From a virus, in IMG/VR virus record IMGVR_UViG_3300042516_003042, positions 1 through 59,013 of that record: 59,013 bases of DNA. One strand, written 5' to 3'. The translations under genes were made by a program, and so were the position numbers. The notes beneath the pieces are model-generated. The model had not been told where the DNA came from. It ran no database searches and worked only from the letters and a program-made list of their open reading frames with translations. The stretch's first letter is position 1, and each line of letters starts with the position of its first letter. Below are positions 37,385-45,832 of this stretch, in pieces.

Positions 37385-37586
37385 AATAAGGTATTTGAAC
37401 TACTTGTTCGTTATTTAAAATTTTTGTTATATTAGCTACCAAATGTCTATTAAGTATAATCTGTTCACGATTAAATTGCGTTAACTGGCTAATTTGATCT
37501 TTTAATGTTTTGATAATACTATATAGAATAGTAACTGCAATTGTATTAATCACTAACAATATGACTATAATATTGATATCTATCAT
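37362..37586 (-). CDS. Small membrane protein, 74 aa
   Basis: N-terminal transmembrane helix (INIIVILLVINTIAVTILYSI) then a helical polar tail. No family recognised. It overlaps the genes on both sides (4 and 23 bp), so it is part of one translational unit with the phosphoesterase. Confidence 0.68.
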   Translation of the reverse strand: MIDINIIVILLVINTIAVTILYSIIKTLKDQISQLTQFNREQIILNRHLVANITKILNNEQVVQIPYYGEFGEA

Positions 37587-37786
37587 ATTTGTTTTGTTAT
37601 AGGTACCATATTAGCTACCTCTTGTTTATACTGTTTTAGAAATTCACTCATCTTATCTAAAAAATGACCATCATATAATGAATGATATTCATTAGTAGTA
37701 AAAATCAATTCTTTTAACCGCTGCGAGTCTTGGTCAAATTTTTCACGAGCTTCTTTTTCAGCTACTAATTTTTGAAAGTAATTCAT
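37583..37786 (-). CDS. Small helical protein, 67 aa
   Basis: Starts MNYFQKLVAEKEAREKFDQDS; charged, helical throughout, no domain recognised. First gene after the core promoter at 37802-37833 and coupled to the membrane-protein gene by a 4-bp overlap. Confidence 0.68.
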   Translation of the reverse strand: MNYFQKLVAEKEAREKFDQDSQRLKELIFTTNEYHSLYDGHFLDKMSEFLKQYKQEVANMVPITKQI

Positions 37787-37801
37787 ACAATTTAATTTAT
37801 A

Positions 37802-37833
37802 TAAAGCTAATAATTTTTGTTTAGAAAACCAAA
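37802..37833 (-). promoter_or_regulatory. Core promoter
   Basis: TTTG (37830-37833), 20-nt spacer, TAGCTTTA (37802-37809). Drives the 37.8-36.7 kb unit. Confidence 0.6.
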
Positions 37834-38376
37834 TTATTTTAAAAAAGAAATTATCTTATCTTTTATTCCTGTTTGTTTTATCCCCTCAGTTGATATTGGT
37901 GTGTAAACAAAATTTGGTAACCCCCACATATAATCACCATTATCAAAAATACACCGTACACTCATATTTAGATCATCAACAGCAACCCATTTAGTTACTT
38001 CTGGATGGTCCTTTAACCATTCTTGTATTTCATAACTGCGAGTTTCCTCCGACTCAGTATCTCTATGGTAATAAACTAATCCTGCAGGTAATACTCTTGT
38101 AGTATATCCTATAGGTTGCTTAATTATACCCTGTAATAAGTAATATTGGCCCATTTCTTCTAATGTAGCCCATGTTCGCCAATCTGAAGATACTACTATT
38201 TCACAATCTGTTTCTTCAATAATTGAATTTAAAACTTTAACTGCTTTTTGATCAAAATTATCAAATCTAGATTCTACTGAGCTGTTTAATCCTATATAAC
38301 CATTCTTTTTAGAGCGGCTACCAAAATTATTTAGTAAGCAGATTACACCATCATGGTCTAGAAATATAATTTTCAT
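37834..38376 (-). CDS. HAD-superfamily phosphatase (RNA-repair-associated HAD type), 180 aa
   Basis: N-terminal FLDHDGVI supplies the DxD nucleophile pair (Asp7, Asp9); EIVVSSDWRTWATLEEM holds the motif II Ser, and KWVAVDDLNMS the acidic motif. The spacing and the SSDWR segment are those of the HAD domain found in Swiss-army-knife RNA repair proteins. It may remove 3' phosphates from nucleic acids or act on nucleotides; the substrate is inferred. It lies one base after the 83-residue gene. Confidence 0.82.
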   Translation of the reverse strand: MKIIFLDHDGVICLLNNFGSRSKKNGYIGLNSSVESRFDNFDQKAVKVLNSIIEETDCEIVVSSDWRTWATLEEMGQYYLLQGIIKQPIGYTTRVLPAGLVYYHRDTESEETRSYEIQEWLKDHPEVTKWVAVDDLNMSVRCIFDNGDYMWGLPNFVYTPISTEGIKQTGIKDKIISFLK

Positions 38377-38377
38377 A

Positions 38378-38629
38378 TCAGAGTTTGTTTGCTATAGACC
38401 GTATAATATTTTCATCTTCAACTGACAATCTATGCTTATTCGAATGTAGCAATTTAATTATATCGAGCCACTCGGGATTGATCCACTCATCCAATGTACC
38501 CGATACACCTGGACTTAAATATCCATTGTCCTTTAATTCCTGAATCAGTTCTCTAATCTCTTCAGGTCCGCATGCAGATACATAATCGTACGCATCTATA
38601 GACATATCATCAACTGTAAAATCTGGCAT
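38378..38629 (-). CDS. Acidic helical protein, 83 aa
   Basis: MPDFTVDDMSIDAYDYVSACGPEE followed by a helical region (EEIRELIQELKDNGYL) and WINPEWLDIIKLLHSNKH. No family recognised. It lies between the HAD phosphatase and a membrane protein with gaps of 1 and 11 bp. Confidence 0.7.
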   Translation of the reverse strand: MPDFTVDDMSIDAYDYVSACGPEEIRELIQELKDNGYLSPGVSGTLDEWINPEWLDIIKLLHSNKHRLSVEDENIIRSIANKL

Positions 38630-38640
38630 AGTTTTTAGTT

Positions 38641-38892
38641 TTATTTGTTATCTTGTTTTGCTTTAGTTAGTTTATGTAATCCAAATAATAATGCATCAAA
38701 AAAGAAAGTTATACATATACTATCCCATAATGATATACTCTTTACCATAAAGCCTGTATTCACCAATCCAGGTATCACCGTTATTATATAGGGATACGTT
38801 AGGTATACTATAATACCAGGTATTGTTATTTGTAACAATACTACAAGTAGGGCACCTAGTATTGTGCCAATCATTTCTGCGTTGTTTTTCAT
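38641..38892 (-). CDS. Two-span membrane protein, 83 aa
   Basis: Two hydrophobic helices (ILGALLVVLLQITIPGIIVYL and an IPGLVNTGF...ICITFFFDALLFGL stretch) and a lysine-rich end (KLTKAKQDNK). No family recognised. Size and layout would suit a holin, and a lysin gene is 5 kb away, but this is speculation. It is preceded by a core promoter. Confidence 0.68.
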   Translation of the reverse strand: MKNNAEMIGTILGALLVVLLQITIPGIIVYLTYPYIITVIPGLVNTGFMVKSISLWDSICITFFFDALLFGLHKLTKAKQDNK

Positions 38893-38911
38893 ATTTTTTA
38901 TTTTATTACTT

Positions 38912-38943
38912 TAAAGATAGTAAAAATTATTCATAAAACCAAA
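38912..38943 (-). promoter_or_regulatory. Core promoter
   Basis: TTTG (38940-38943), 20-nt spacer, TATCTTTA (38912-38919). Drives the membrane protein, acidic protein and HAD genes. Confidence 0.7.
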
Positions 38944-38944
38944 T

Positions 38945-39397
38945 TTATTTATTAGTAAATCTAGTAATTAGTGCAGTGTATCCTTCAAATAAAGTCCGTA
39001 CCTGTTTAGGTTTAGCTTTTCTAAATACATAATCCATATAACCATACATACAGTTTAGTCTATCTATACTGTATATTTCATATAGTAACTCTTCCAATCG
39101 ATACTGTATTATCAAATTCCACCCATTATCCCACGCGTTATTCTCATACCATATTATAGCAGCCTTCTGCCCTTTTAGGGTATTAATAGGGAACGGCGGT
39201 AGTGTCTGCCCTATATGACCCAACTCATGGATTAGCATTACTAATCCTGGTACTGTATGCGAATGTCGTTTGGGTATGTATATAATATTAGAAGCAGGAT
39301 CAAACTCAGCTGCTTTACCTTGTATCAATACTGTCACACCATTGCTATTAGCATACTGCAGTACTGCATTCCATATAGATTCAATATTAGTTACCAT
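38945..39397 (-). CDS. HExxH zinc metallopeptidase-like protein, 150 aa
   Basis: The motif VMLIHELGHIGQ gives a thermolysin-type HExxH site (HELGH), in a small protein with a helical C-terminal half (RLEELLYEIYSIDRLNC). It overlaps the VWA gene by 11 bp, so it belongs to the same unit as the VWA protein and the MoxR ATPase. The third zinc ligand may be Glu in YENNAW or LEELLYE. Substrate unknown; it may process a protein remodelled by the ATPase. Confidence 0.75.
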   Translation of the reverse strand: MVTNIESIWNAVLQYANSNGVTVLIQGKAAEFDPASNIIYIPKRHSHTVPGLVMLIHELGHIGQTLPPFPINTLKGQKAAIIWYENNAWDNGWNLIIQYRLEELLYEIYSIDRLNCMYGYMDYVFRKAKPKQVRTLFEGYTALITRFTNK

Positions 39398-41504
39398 ATA
39401 CCGGAGCTAGTAAAGTACTATTTAAACTTTTAGCTAAATCATTAAGATTAACAGGATCTATAAATTGAGAATCTTTACCATACATATGAATAAAGTCTCG
39501 TTTAATCCTAGCATTCCAATAGGTATCTGAACAAACAAAATAACTTAAGATTTTATATCCAGCATTTCTAAAACGCTCAACTTGAGTTCTTGTATGTTCT
39601 AAAGCCATATTACCACTATAGCTTACTCCTCTACCACCAAATGCAGGCTCGCCGTCAGATATATTAATAAAGATACCATCAACATTTCGTTTTAATGCTG
39701 TAGTCATTGTCTTATATATAGCTTCAAAGCAAAGACCTTCTGGCGTCGATCCATTCGCGTCCACCAAATACATTTTGGATGTTAAATGTTGTAAAGTATT
39801 CTTTTTAGAATCATATCCTATAACAATAGCAGGTTTTACTTGGCCATTTAATTCTGTCGTTGTTCTAAAACTTATTTGTACATTCACACCTTTTATCATA
39901 GATGCTGCCTTAGCAATTGCAGCTGCAGACTTTAACGCATTATAGAATGCGGTTCCAGACATACTACCTGATGCATCTATTGAATAATGAATAAATACTG
40001 GGTTGACAGTCTTATGTACTATTTTAGAAAATACAGCCTCGGCACCATACCCTAGATCAGCAATCAATCTTCTATCTATCTTACCATCACGTAACCTAGT
40101 TGTACTTAACGAGTTATCTTCATTTCTAAGCTTAAGTTTACGACCTAGCATTGCACCAAGCATAATACCCTCAGTGACTGCATTAAAATTACGTTGTGCA
40201 CGACTTTTACCATCCGGGTTATAAACACCTCCTGATTTTTTAAATGCAGTATAATCATATGTAAAGATGTTTCCAAACATACTCATAGTAGCTTCTGTGA
40301 TTCGATTTATAACAATACAATCAGTCTTTTTATCAAATACATTTTCTACAGAAACATCTCCAGAATTAATCGTATCTAATTGTTGGAATTCTTTTTTATT
40401 AACTGACTTTTTATTTACATCACCATCCAAAAAATCCTTTTGTTTTTGTATTGCATCCTGCAGTTTCTTTTCCTCCTTCTTATCGGTAGTTGATACTTTA
40501 GATTTTTGTTTTGCTGATTGACTACGTTGTGGTGCCACATCAACTCGATCTAAAGGATTACCATTATCAGCATCACCATCTCCAGAGCCATCCTTAGATT
40601 CATCGGATTCTGATATATCGGAGCCATCCTCTGATTGCCCAGGATCATTTTCTTCTTGCTCAGGATCTTCTGTACTCGAATTAGGATTCATACCTGGAGT
40701 AGTATCCTCATCAATATATAATAATTCATCTTCTATAATTGAAGCTAACTGAAGAGTTATATCAATAGCATCTTCTGTACTTTGAATTCTAGAAATATTA
40801 TATAAATCTAATGTGTCCCATAGCTTTTGTAACTTAGGTAGCGCATTCAAATTTCGATTAGGGTTCATAATATTGCATAGATGAAATATATACCCATCAT
40901 AATCAGGCGTGCACATCTTATTTTTAATCAATGCAGCATCAACCTCTTTATTATTAAAGTATTGTTCATACATAGCTAAATAGTACCCTCGATACCCAGG
41001 CGCAGCATTATACACATAGTTATCTATACGCCTATCCTCTACTATATTTAGAATATATTTCAAACGTTCGCGCCAGTTTATAGAAGCATTAAGTTTTTGC
41101 TCTGCATCTCCAATATGTTTTTCTAGAGCAGAATTTATAAATTTATGAACCTTTGGGTGTGAGCCTTCAACAAGTCGTTTAAGTGCACCAAAGTTAGTTA
41201 ATAAGCAGTGGCTGCCCTCATGTAAAGCTAAGCCCACATTACAGTCAAATAATTTGTCATCCAATTTAGCAGATAACACAACCACCTCACCATCTGTAAA
41301 ACTAGAATCTTTAGTATTATACTTTACAGGAATATCTACCCCGGTAGTAATTCTGACAAAGTTTGCTATCGCCTTTTGGAAGCTGGCTAATGCTATAATA
41401 TCCGTACCTGTACTTTCTAATCTTTCGTAAGTATAGTCGTCTATCCAATATTTGGATGTGCTATAACCGTTTGTAATTGTGGGTAATTTTTTAATCACTT
41501 TCAT
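39387..41504 (-). CDS. VWA-domain protein with HExxH motif (CobT-like partner of a MoxR ATPase), 705 aa
   Basis: The N-terminal region has VGLALHEGSHCLL (HEGSH, about 95-99), a metallopeptidase-type site. The middle is a very acidic, Asp/Ser/Glu-rich linker (about 275-320). The C-terminal ~200 residues are a von Willebrand A domain with MIDAS motif DASGSMSG (near 510), a Thr site and IFINISDGEPAF. Proteins with this layout work with MoxR/CobS-type AAA+ ATPases, here encoded next upstream. T4-like phages of aquatic bacteria often carry such CobS/CobT-like pairs of unknown role. A full promoter module precedes it. Confidence 0.85.
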   Translation of the reverse strand: MKVIKKLPTITNGYSTSKYWIDDYTYERLESTGTDIIALASFQKAIANFVRITTGVDIPVKYNTKDSSFTDGEVVVLSAKLDDKLFDCNVGLALHEGSHCLLTNFGALKRLVEGSHPKVHKFINSALEKHIGDAEQKLNASINWRERLKYILNIVEDRRIDNYVYNAAPGYRGYYLAMYEQYFNNKEVDAALIKNKMCTPDYDGYIFHLCNIMNPNRNLNALPKLQKLWDTLDLYNISRIQSTEDAIDITLQLASIIEDELLYIDEDTTPGMNPNSSTEDPEQEENDPGQSEDGSDISESDESKDGSGDGDADNGNPLDRVDVAPQRSQSAKQKSKVSTTDKKEEKKLQDAIQKQKDFLDGDVNKKSVNKKEFQQLDTINSGDVSVENVFDKKTDCIVINRITEATMSMFGNIFTYDYTAFKKSGGVYNPDGKSRAQRNFNAVTEGIMLGAMLGRKLKLRNEDNSLSTTRLRDGKIDRRLIADLGYGAEAVFSKIVHKTVNPVFIHYSIDASGSMSGTAFYNALKSAAAIAKAASMIKGVNVQISFRTTTELNGQVKPAIVIGYDSKKNTLQHLTSKMYLVDANGSTPEGLCFEAIYKTMTTALKRNVDGIFINISDGEPAFGGRGVSYSGNMALEHTRTQVERFRNAGYKILSYFVCSDTYWNARIKRDFIHMYGKDSQFIDPVNLNDLAKSLNSTLLAPVYGN

Positions 41505-41520
41505 ATTTTAACCTTATACT

Positions 41521-41585
41521 TAAATGTAGGGAAATTGTATCAAAAAACCAAATTTTATCTCAAATTTTAATACTTTTTAAGATAT
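41521..41585 (-). promoter_or_regulatory. Full promoter module B
   Basis: TTTG (41549-41552), 20-nt spacer, TACATTTA (41521-41528), upstream element at about 41565-41585. Drives the VWA and metallopeptidase genes separately from the ATPase. Confidence 0.8.
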
Positions 41586-41644
41586 TAAACTTTTTTATTA
41601 TATGGATACTCGACGCAGTTGTTGAGTTATAGATATCATAGAAA

Positions 41645-41684
41645 CCCGGGCCGGATAGTATATTACTACTACCCAATGCCCAGG
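41645..41684 (-). terminator. Long hairpin after the MoxR gene, likely terminator
   Basis: On the minus strand CCTGGGC and GGGTAGT pair with ACTATCC and GCCCGGG (14 pairs, two of them G-U, one small internal loop). The tract after it (TTTCT) is weak, so termination or RNA protection are both possible. Confidence 0.55.
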
Positions 41685-41699
41685 ACCTATATAACAATA

Positions 41700-42872
41700 T
41701 TAAAATGGATTAGCGTCATTAGTATCAAATAACTTTTTATCTGTAGTAGTGATATACTTTTGAACCAATTGCTTCATATAAGTTCTTTCAGACTCTACAC
41801 CACCATCCTCAGAATAGAAAGGATAAATGGCCACCTCAGCAATTTCTTGCAAATTAAATCCGTCTACTAATAGTGAGCCCATCTCAACAGTAGCACGAGT
41901 CGATAAGCTAGTAGAAATTCTAGGATTTTCAGACCGCACAGTTTTTCTAGTAATGTCTGCAATCTCTGCAATAGTACTTACAGTACCTTTATCAGCAGTC
42001 GGATATAACATTGTCAATAAAGTAGTTTCTTCTTCTTTATTAAGCACATCCATTTCAACAGTAATAAACCTATCTAGTAATGCTCGGTCCATAGTTCTAG
42101 TAGAAGTATAGTCATTACCAATATTAGCAGTCGCAATGAAAGATACATTATTAGCAACCTTAATTGTAGGAGAGTTATCTTTCTCATCTAAGCGCAAATA
42201 TTTTTGGTTAGGATCTAGCACAGTCATTAAAATATTCCAAGCTTCAGGATGCGCTCTAGAAATCTCATCTAAAAGTATAACTGCATTTTCTGTCTGGATA
42301 GCTGACACAAATAATGATTGAGCAAAATAGGTACCTTCATCTTTCTTGAAGTGTGTATTACCGATTAAGGTAGATCTAGGATCTTGTGTTGAGCCTAAGT
42401 TAAAATAGTAGAAAGGTCGCTGTAAAGACTCAACTAAATGCTTAACCGCCATAGTCTTGCCAGTACCACTCGGTCCCGTCATCATAATATTTTTACCTCG
42501 CATAACTGCTCGAACTAGATATTTCCATTTCAAGTCTGTCATAAAAAAATGCTTAGGTCTAAGGTTAGCAGATTCCTTATGGATAAACTCAACTACATTA
42601 GTAACCTCAGCAGAGTCCACTTTATTAGTAGCTTTCAATTCCATCACTACAGGCTCTTCGTAGGTTACCTCAGGTGCAGTATTAGTTATTGGCTGCGCAG
42701 CATCTGTTGATAATCGCCAGTTGTCACCATTACCAATAATACCACAACCTAAGGCGCGTGCCTCCAATCTAAGTTTCTGCGGGACTATTTTACTAATATC
42801 ATTTCCTTTAGCGTCATACGCTTTTACGAATCTTCCTTCTTGTACTACAGTACAAATAATTTCTTGTGTCAT
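41700..42872 (-). CDS. MoxR/CobS-type AAA+ ATPase, 390 aa
   Basis: Walker A GPSGTGKT (133-140), Walker B AVILLDEISRA (about 192-202), sensor 1 SFIATANIGNDYTSTR and arginine-finger region RALLDRFITVEMD are all clear. The N-terminal 100 residues hold an unassigned small domain (EGRFVKAYDAKGNDISKIVP). These ATPases remodel protein complexes with VWA-domain partners; in cobalt chelatases they load metal, but phage copies lack the chelatase subunit, so a chaperone-like role is more likely. It has its own core promoter and a hairpin after the stop. Confidence 0.88.
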   Translation of the reverse strand: MTQEIICTVVQEGRFVKAYDAKGNDISKIVPQKLRLEARALGCGIIGNGDNWRLSTDAAQPITNTAPEVTYEEPVVMELKATNKVDSAEVTNVVEFIHKESANLRPKHFFMTDLKWKYLVRAVMRGKNIMMTGPSGTGKTMAVKHLVESLQRPFYYFNLGSTQDPRSTLIGNTHFKKDEGTYFAQSLFVSAIQTENAVILLDEISRAHPEAWNILMTVLDPNQKYLRLDEKDNSPTIKVANNVSFIATANIGNDYTSTRTMDRALLDRFITVEMDVLNKEEETTLLTMLYPTADKGTVSTIAEIADITRKTVRSENPRISTSLSTRATVEMGSLLVDGFNLQEIAEVAIYPFYSEDGGVESERTYMKQLVQKYITTTDKKLFDTNDANPF

Positions 42873-42898
42873 TGTTATATAGGTTTTATTGTTATTAT

Positions 42899-42930
42899 TA
42901 AATCTAAGTAAATTATTTCAAAATACCAAA
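42899..42930 (-). promoter_or_regulatory. Core promoter of the MoxR-type gene
   Basis: TTTG (42927-42930), 20-nt spacer, TAGATTTA (42899-42906). Confidence 0.65.
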
Positions 42931-42932
42931 TT

Positions 42933-43163
42933 CTATTTAGAAATTCTGTAAACGTATTCAGAACCTTTTACATATACGTGTACATGCTTTTCATCTGGTC
43001 GCACTCTGCATCCGTGGATTCTGTTTTCTTTTAAAGAATTGCTTATAAGAACTGCTAAGCTTCTTGGGTTAGCATTTGGATATTTAGCTATCAATCCTTC
43101 GATAATTTGGTCCCCTTTTTTGCTTAAGGACCCCGAGCTCTTTGTTAATGCGTTTGGCACCAT
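42933..43163 (-). CDS. Unknown small protein, 76 aa
   Basis: MVPNALTKSSGSLSKKGDQIIEGLIAK then a helix and a short beta end (HVHVYVKGSEYVYRISK). The N-terminal half resembles a winged-helix or HTH by texture only. Sole gene behind promoter module C. Confidence 0.68.
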   Translation of the reverse strand: MVPNALTKSSGSLSKKGDQIIEGLIAKYPNANPRSLAVLISNSLKENRIHGCRVRPDEKHVHVYVKGSEYVYRISK

Positions 43164-43203
43164 AACTTTTTGTTTTTTATTGTTTATTAATTAACCTTAT
43201 ACT

Positions 43204-43268
43204 TAAATGTAGGGAAAAATTATCGTAATACCAACCTTTTTCTAAAATTTTAATACTTTTTAAGATAT
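43204..43268 (-). promoter_or_regulatory. Full promoter module C
   Basis: GTTGG at the -33 site (43232-43235 region), 20-nt spacer, TACATTTA (43204-43211), upstream element at about 43248-43268. Confidence 0.78.
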
Positions 43269-43287
43269 TAGAAATATGGTTAATATG

Positions 43288-43500
43288 TTATAGTTCTACT
43301 TCTAATTGAGTGTTTTGTGTAGCCTCAATAATCTTAATCTCCTCACGTAGTCTTAGCACTTTTAGCTTAACAACTTCTGCTGCTGCTTGAGAAGCATACT
43401 GCCCATATACCGAGTTACCCTCATTCAATTGATATACTATACCGAACTTTGGATGTGCCATTGGTACTATGACCATTTTAGATTTTTGTGTCTTTTTCAT
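43288..43500 (-). CDS. Unknown small basic protein, 70 aa
   Basis: I take ATG 43500 (MKKTQKSKMVIVPMAHPKFG); the frame runs on to 43557 but that part lies in promoter module D. The C-terminal half is helical (AAAEVVKLKVLRLREEIKII). No family recognised. Confidence 0.66.
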   Translation of the reverse strand: MKKTQKSKMVIVPMAHPKFGIVYQLNEGNSVYGQYASQAAAEVVKLKVLRLREEIKIIEATQNTQLEVEL

Positions 43501-43526
43501 ATTCTTTATTATTTTAACCTTATACT

Positions 43527-43591
43527 TAAAGATAAGTACTAAATGCTCAAAAACCAACCTTTTTCTAAAATTTTAATACTTTTTAAGATAT
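43527..43591 (-). promoter_or_regulatory. Full promoter module D
   Basis: TTGG-type -33 (43555-43558), 20-nt spacer, TATCTTTA (43527-43534), upstream element at about 43571-43591. Drives the 70-residue gene. Confidence 0.78.
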
Positions 43592-43626
43592 AGTTCATTT
43601 AGTATTTTCATAATTCTGGTTTTTAA

Positions 43627-43809
43627 TTAATCGATCCTAGCTCCCACAGCCAACCAAGTAGCAATAGAACCAAATACAGTAAATATAATTTCACTCGGTA
43701 TATTAGGATTAAGTAATGGTCGTACAAATATCCCTAATAAACAAATGGTTATACCATATATACACATCTTAAAAATAAGGTTAAGTAAAGAGCGAATTTC
43801 AGAACTCAT
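43627..43809 (-). CDS. Two-span membrane protein, 60 aa
   Basis: Two hydrophobic helices (MCIYGITICLLGIFVRPLL and IIFTVFGSIATWLAVGARI in outline). No family recognised. Single gene behind promoter module E. Confidence 0.68.
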   Translation of the reverse strand: MSSEIRSLLNLIFKMCIYGITICLLGIFVRPLLNPNIPSEIIFTVFGSIATWLAVGARID

Positions 43810-43842
43810 AGTAGTCTTTTTTTATTATTTAATTAATATACT

Positions 43843-43907
43843 TAAATGTAAGTATAATATACCATAATACCAACCGAAATGTCATTTTTTAAGAAATTTT
43901 AAGATAT
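43843..43907 (-). promoter_or_regulatory. Full promoter module E
   Basis: TTGG-type -33 (43871-43874), 20-nt spacer, TACATTTA (43843-43850), upstream element variant TATCTTAAAATTTCTTAAAA near 43887-43907. Drives the 60-residue membrane protein. Confidence 0.75.
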
Positions 43908-44210
43908 TAATGAAAAACCATATATGGGAATTTAGGGCCTGCAAGGCACTATTAAAGTACATATAAACGTAAACCAGTAACAGGGTATACAGTGTAGTAC
44001 ATTAAGGATTTTTCCCCCATAGAAAAAATATTGTACAATATGAATACAGGTATAGCAGGACCCAAGCCCCTTTAGGACCGTCGATTATATGGTTATTATA
44101 CCCTATTCTTGGGGGCTATAGGGTTTGATAGGGGGCTAAAGAGTTTTACTTAGGTACCCTAACTGCCCCCTAATAGACCCCTAATGCAACTTGATGCTTA
44201 GGTACCCTAA
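43908..44210. repeat. Repeat-rich non-coding region with 15-bp direct repeat
   Basis: No gene seen. TTAGGTACCCTAACT occurs at 44150-44164 and 44198-44212, the second copy covering the stop codon of the 82-residue gene. GGGGGCTA occurs at 44111 and 44131, and the inverted GCCCCCTA at 44165, so TAGGGGGC/GCCCCCTA can close a hairpin. It is probably a 3' untranslated or terminator region of the 45.3-44.2 kb unit. Confidence 0.6.
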
Positions 44211-44459
44211 CTATACACCTGCTTTCTCAAGTGCTTTCATTGCTATAGCTCGTTTCCATTCTGGTGCAGTACTTGAATCTAATAGTACATGTAATGCATC
44301 ATATAGATCAGTTGCTGATGTACACTTTCTCAGTACTGATAGTTGTTGTGGTGTAGTCAGTTCTCCATTCATTTGTATAGATGCTATCCACTTACCAGTA
44401 TCAGTGTCTACAATGAAATAGTTATTGGCATCCCCTTGTTCCTGTATAGTTAAGTTCAT
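44211..44459 (-). CDS. Unknown protein, 82 aa
   Basis: MNLTIQEQGDANNYFIVDTDTGKWIASIQMNGELTTPQQ then a helical end (AIAMKALEKAGV). The sequence reads like a small beta-sheet plus helix. No family recognised. It begins 4 bp after the stop of the 262-residue gene. Confidence 0.7.
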   Translation of the reverse strand: MNLTIQEQGDANNYFIVDTDTGKWIASIQMNGELTTPQQLSVLRKCTSATDLYDALHVLLDSSTAPEWKRAIAMKALEKAGV

Positions 44460-44462
44460 GTA

Positions 44463-45251
44463 TTATAGTGTATTCAATGCTGATAATAAACTATAAGCAT
44501 CCTTTTGGTTAGGGAAAGTGATTCCTAATCTACCTAAGCTACCATCTGGATAAATTCTATACTCTACTTTAACTCCATTAGCAAGAGTTACTGTAACTGT
44601 AGGATAGCTAATCCAATCTTTTCTATTATAAGTATTGATATAAGATCCTGATATGCCTTCTACTATAAAAGCATCGCTATATGTAGCTTTAAGCTTTGCT
44701 ATAGTAGACTCTACAGCTGTCAACTGTTTAGCTTTAGCTTCTTCTTTAGCTTTTTTAGCTGATTCAATCTCTTCTACCTTTTTAATAATGGTTGCTGGAT
44801 TAATAAGCATTTTACGTCTATATGCATAATCTACATCAGGACCCAGAAGAGACATTTTATATCCTTTATCTTCTCCTGACCATTTATCGTATACTATATG
44901 TTTTGATACTTCAATACTGAATGTCTTATAAGTATATAATGCAGTTCTTCTTTCAAATGTCTTAGACCATATTGGATCTGCATCTTCCCAACTATCCTTT
45001 ACCATTTTCTGTGCAGGCCTAGTTCTGATTTCAAAATTCCAACCTGGTAATTTGGGACCGAATACTTTAGCTGCTGCTATTTGTGCGTCATCTTCAGCTA
45101 TTAAAGATGCGATATCTTTTTCAGCAGCAGCAATCTCAGACTGTAGTTCTAATTGTTTTTTCAATTGCTGCTCTTTTTTAGCTAATTCCTCTTGCTCTCT
45201 TTTAATGGTTATCATTTCTAATTCTGCTGGTGTCAATTGTAATTCTGTCAT
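44463..45251 (-). CDS. Coiled-coil protein of unknown function, 262 aa
   Basis: The first ~60 residues are a glutamate/lysine-rich coiled coil (REQEELAKKEQQLKKQLELQ). A middle region has KKAKEEAKAKQLTAVESTIAKL, and the C-terminal 70 residues look folded (YPTVTVTLANGVKVEYRIYPDG). No family recognised. It is transcribed from module F together with the 82-residue gene. Confidence 0.75.
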   Translation of the reverse strand: MTELQLTPAELEMITIKREQEELAKKEQQLKKQLELQSEIAAAEKDIASLIAEDDAQIAAAKVFGPKLPGWNFEIRTRPAQKMVKDSWEDADPIWSKTFERRTALYTYKTFSIEVSKHIVYDKWSGEDKGYKMSLLGPDVDYAYRRKMLINPATIIKKVEEIESAKKAKEEAKAKQLTAVESTIAKLKATYSDAFIVEGISGSYINTYNRKDWISYPTVTVTLANGVKVEYRIYPDGSLGRLGITFPNQKDAYSLLSALNTL

Positions 45252-45285
45252 TTTTGTTTTATTTTTAATTATTTAACCTTATACT

Positions 45286-45350
45286 TAAATATAATACCTT
45301 TTTCTGGTTAAAACAACCGTTTGGTCATTTTTTAAGACTTTTTAAGATAT
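45286..45350 (-). promoter_or_regulatory. Full promoter module F
   Basis: GTTG-type -33 (45314-45317), 20-nt spacer, TATATTTA (45286-45293), upstream element at about 45330-45350. Confidence 0.75.
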
Positions 45351-45375
45351 TAGGAAAAAGCCTTATATGATGCTA

Positions 45376-45651
45376 TTAATAAGCAAAAAACCAACCTTTC
45401 TCGTCATTCATGTTAACTAGAGTTACTGTACCCATATCTCCCTCATACAGTACATAAAAGTTATGCAGTGATATAAGAGTCTTATTAAGCTTTGAGTCAT
45501 ATGATATCTCATAATTCTCGAATTGAAAGGGGAATAGACTCTTAGGTGCGATACCTGTCTCATTCTCGATAGCATCAGCATAGCATTTTAATAAGTCTTC
45601 TGTAGAGTGAGCACTTTGCTCGCTTAATACTTTGATTGTCATTGTTTTCAT
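45376..45651 (-). CDS. Unknown protein, 91 aa
   Basis: MKTMTIKVLSEQSAHSTEDLLKCYADAIENE, then strands (FENYEISYDSKLNKTLISLH) and an end in GWFFAY. No family recognised. Single gene behind module G. Confidence 0.7.
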   Translation of the reverse strand: MKTMTIKVLSEQSAHSTEDLLKCYADAIENETGIAPKSLFPFQFENYEISYDSKLNKTLISLHNFYVLYEGDMGTVTLVNMNDEKGWFFAY

Positions 45652-45669
45652 ATTATTTAACCTTATACT

Positions 45670-45734
45670 TAAAGATAGGTATTATATACCGAATAACCAA
45701 CCTTTTGAGAAACTTTTAAGAAATTTTAAGATAT
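45670..45734 (-). promoter_or_regulatory. Full promoter module G
   Basis: TTGG-type -33 (45698-45701), 20-nt spacer, TATCTTTA (45670-45677), upstream element variant at about 45714-45734. Confidence 0.78.
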
Positions 45735-45832
45735 TATAAAAAAGTTTAATACCACCTCCGTAATTGATGCAAACAAGGGAAATAAGGGTCAGACCCATTA
45801 ATACCCATACAAGGGATATCTAACATAGGAAA

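Noticed and set aside
41700-42872. Cobalt chelatase function for the AAA+ and VWA pair
   Set aside because: No CobN-like large subunit or cobalamin gene is present; the similarity is at the level of the ATPase/VWA families only.
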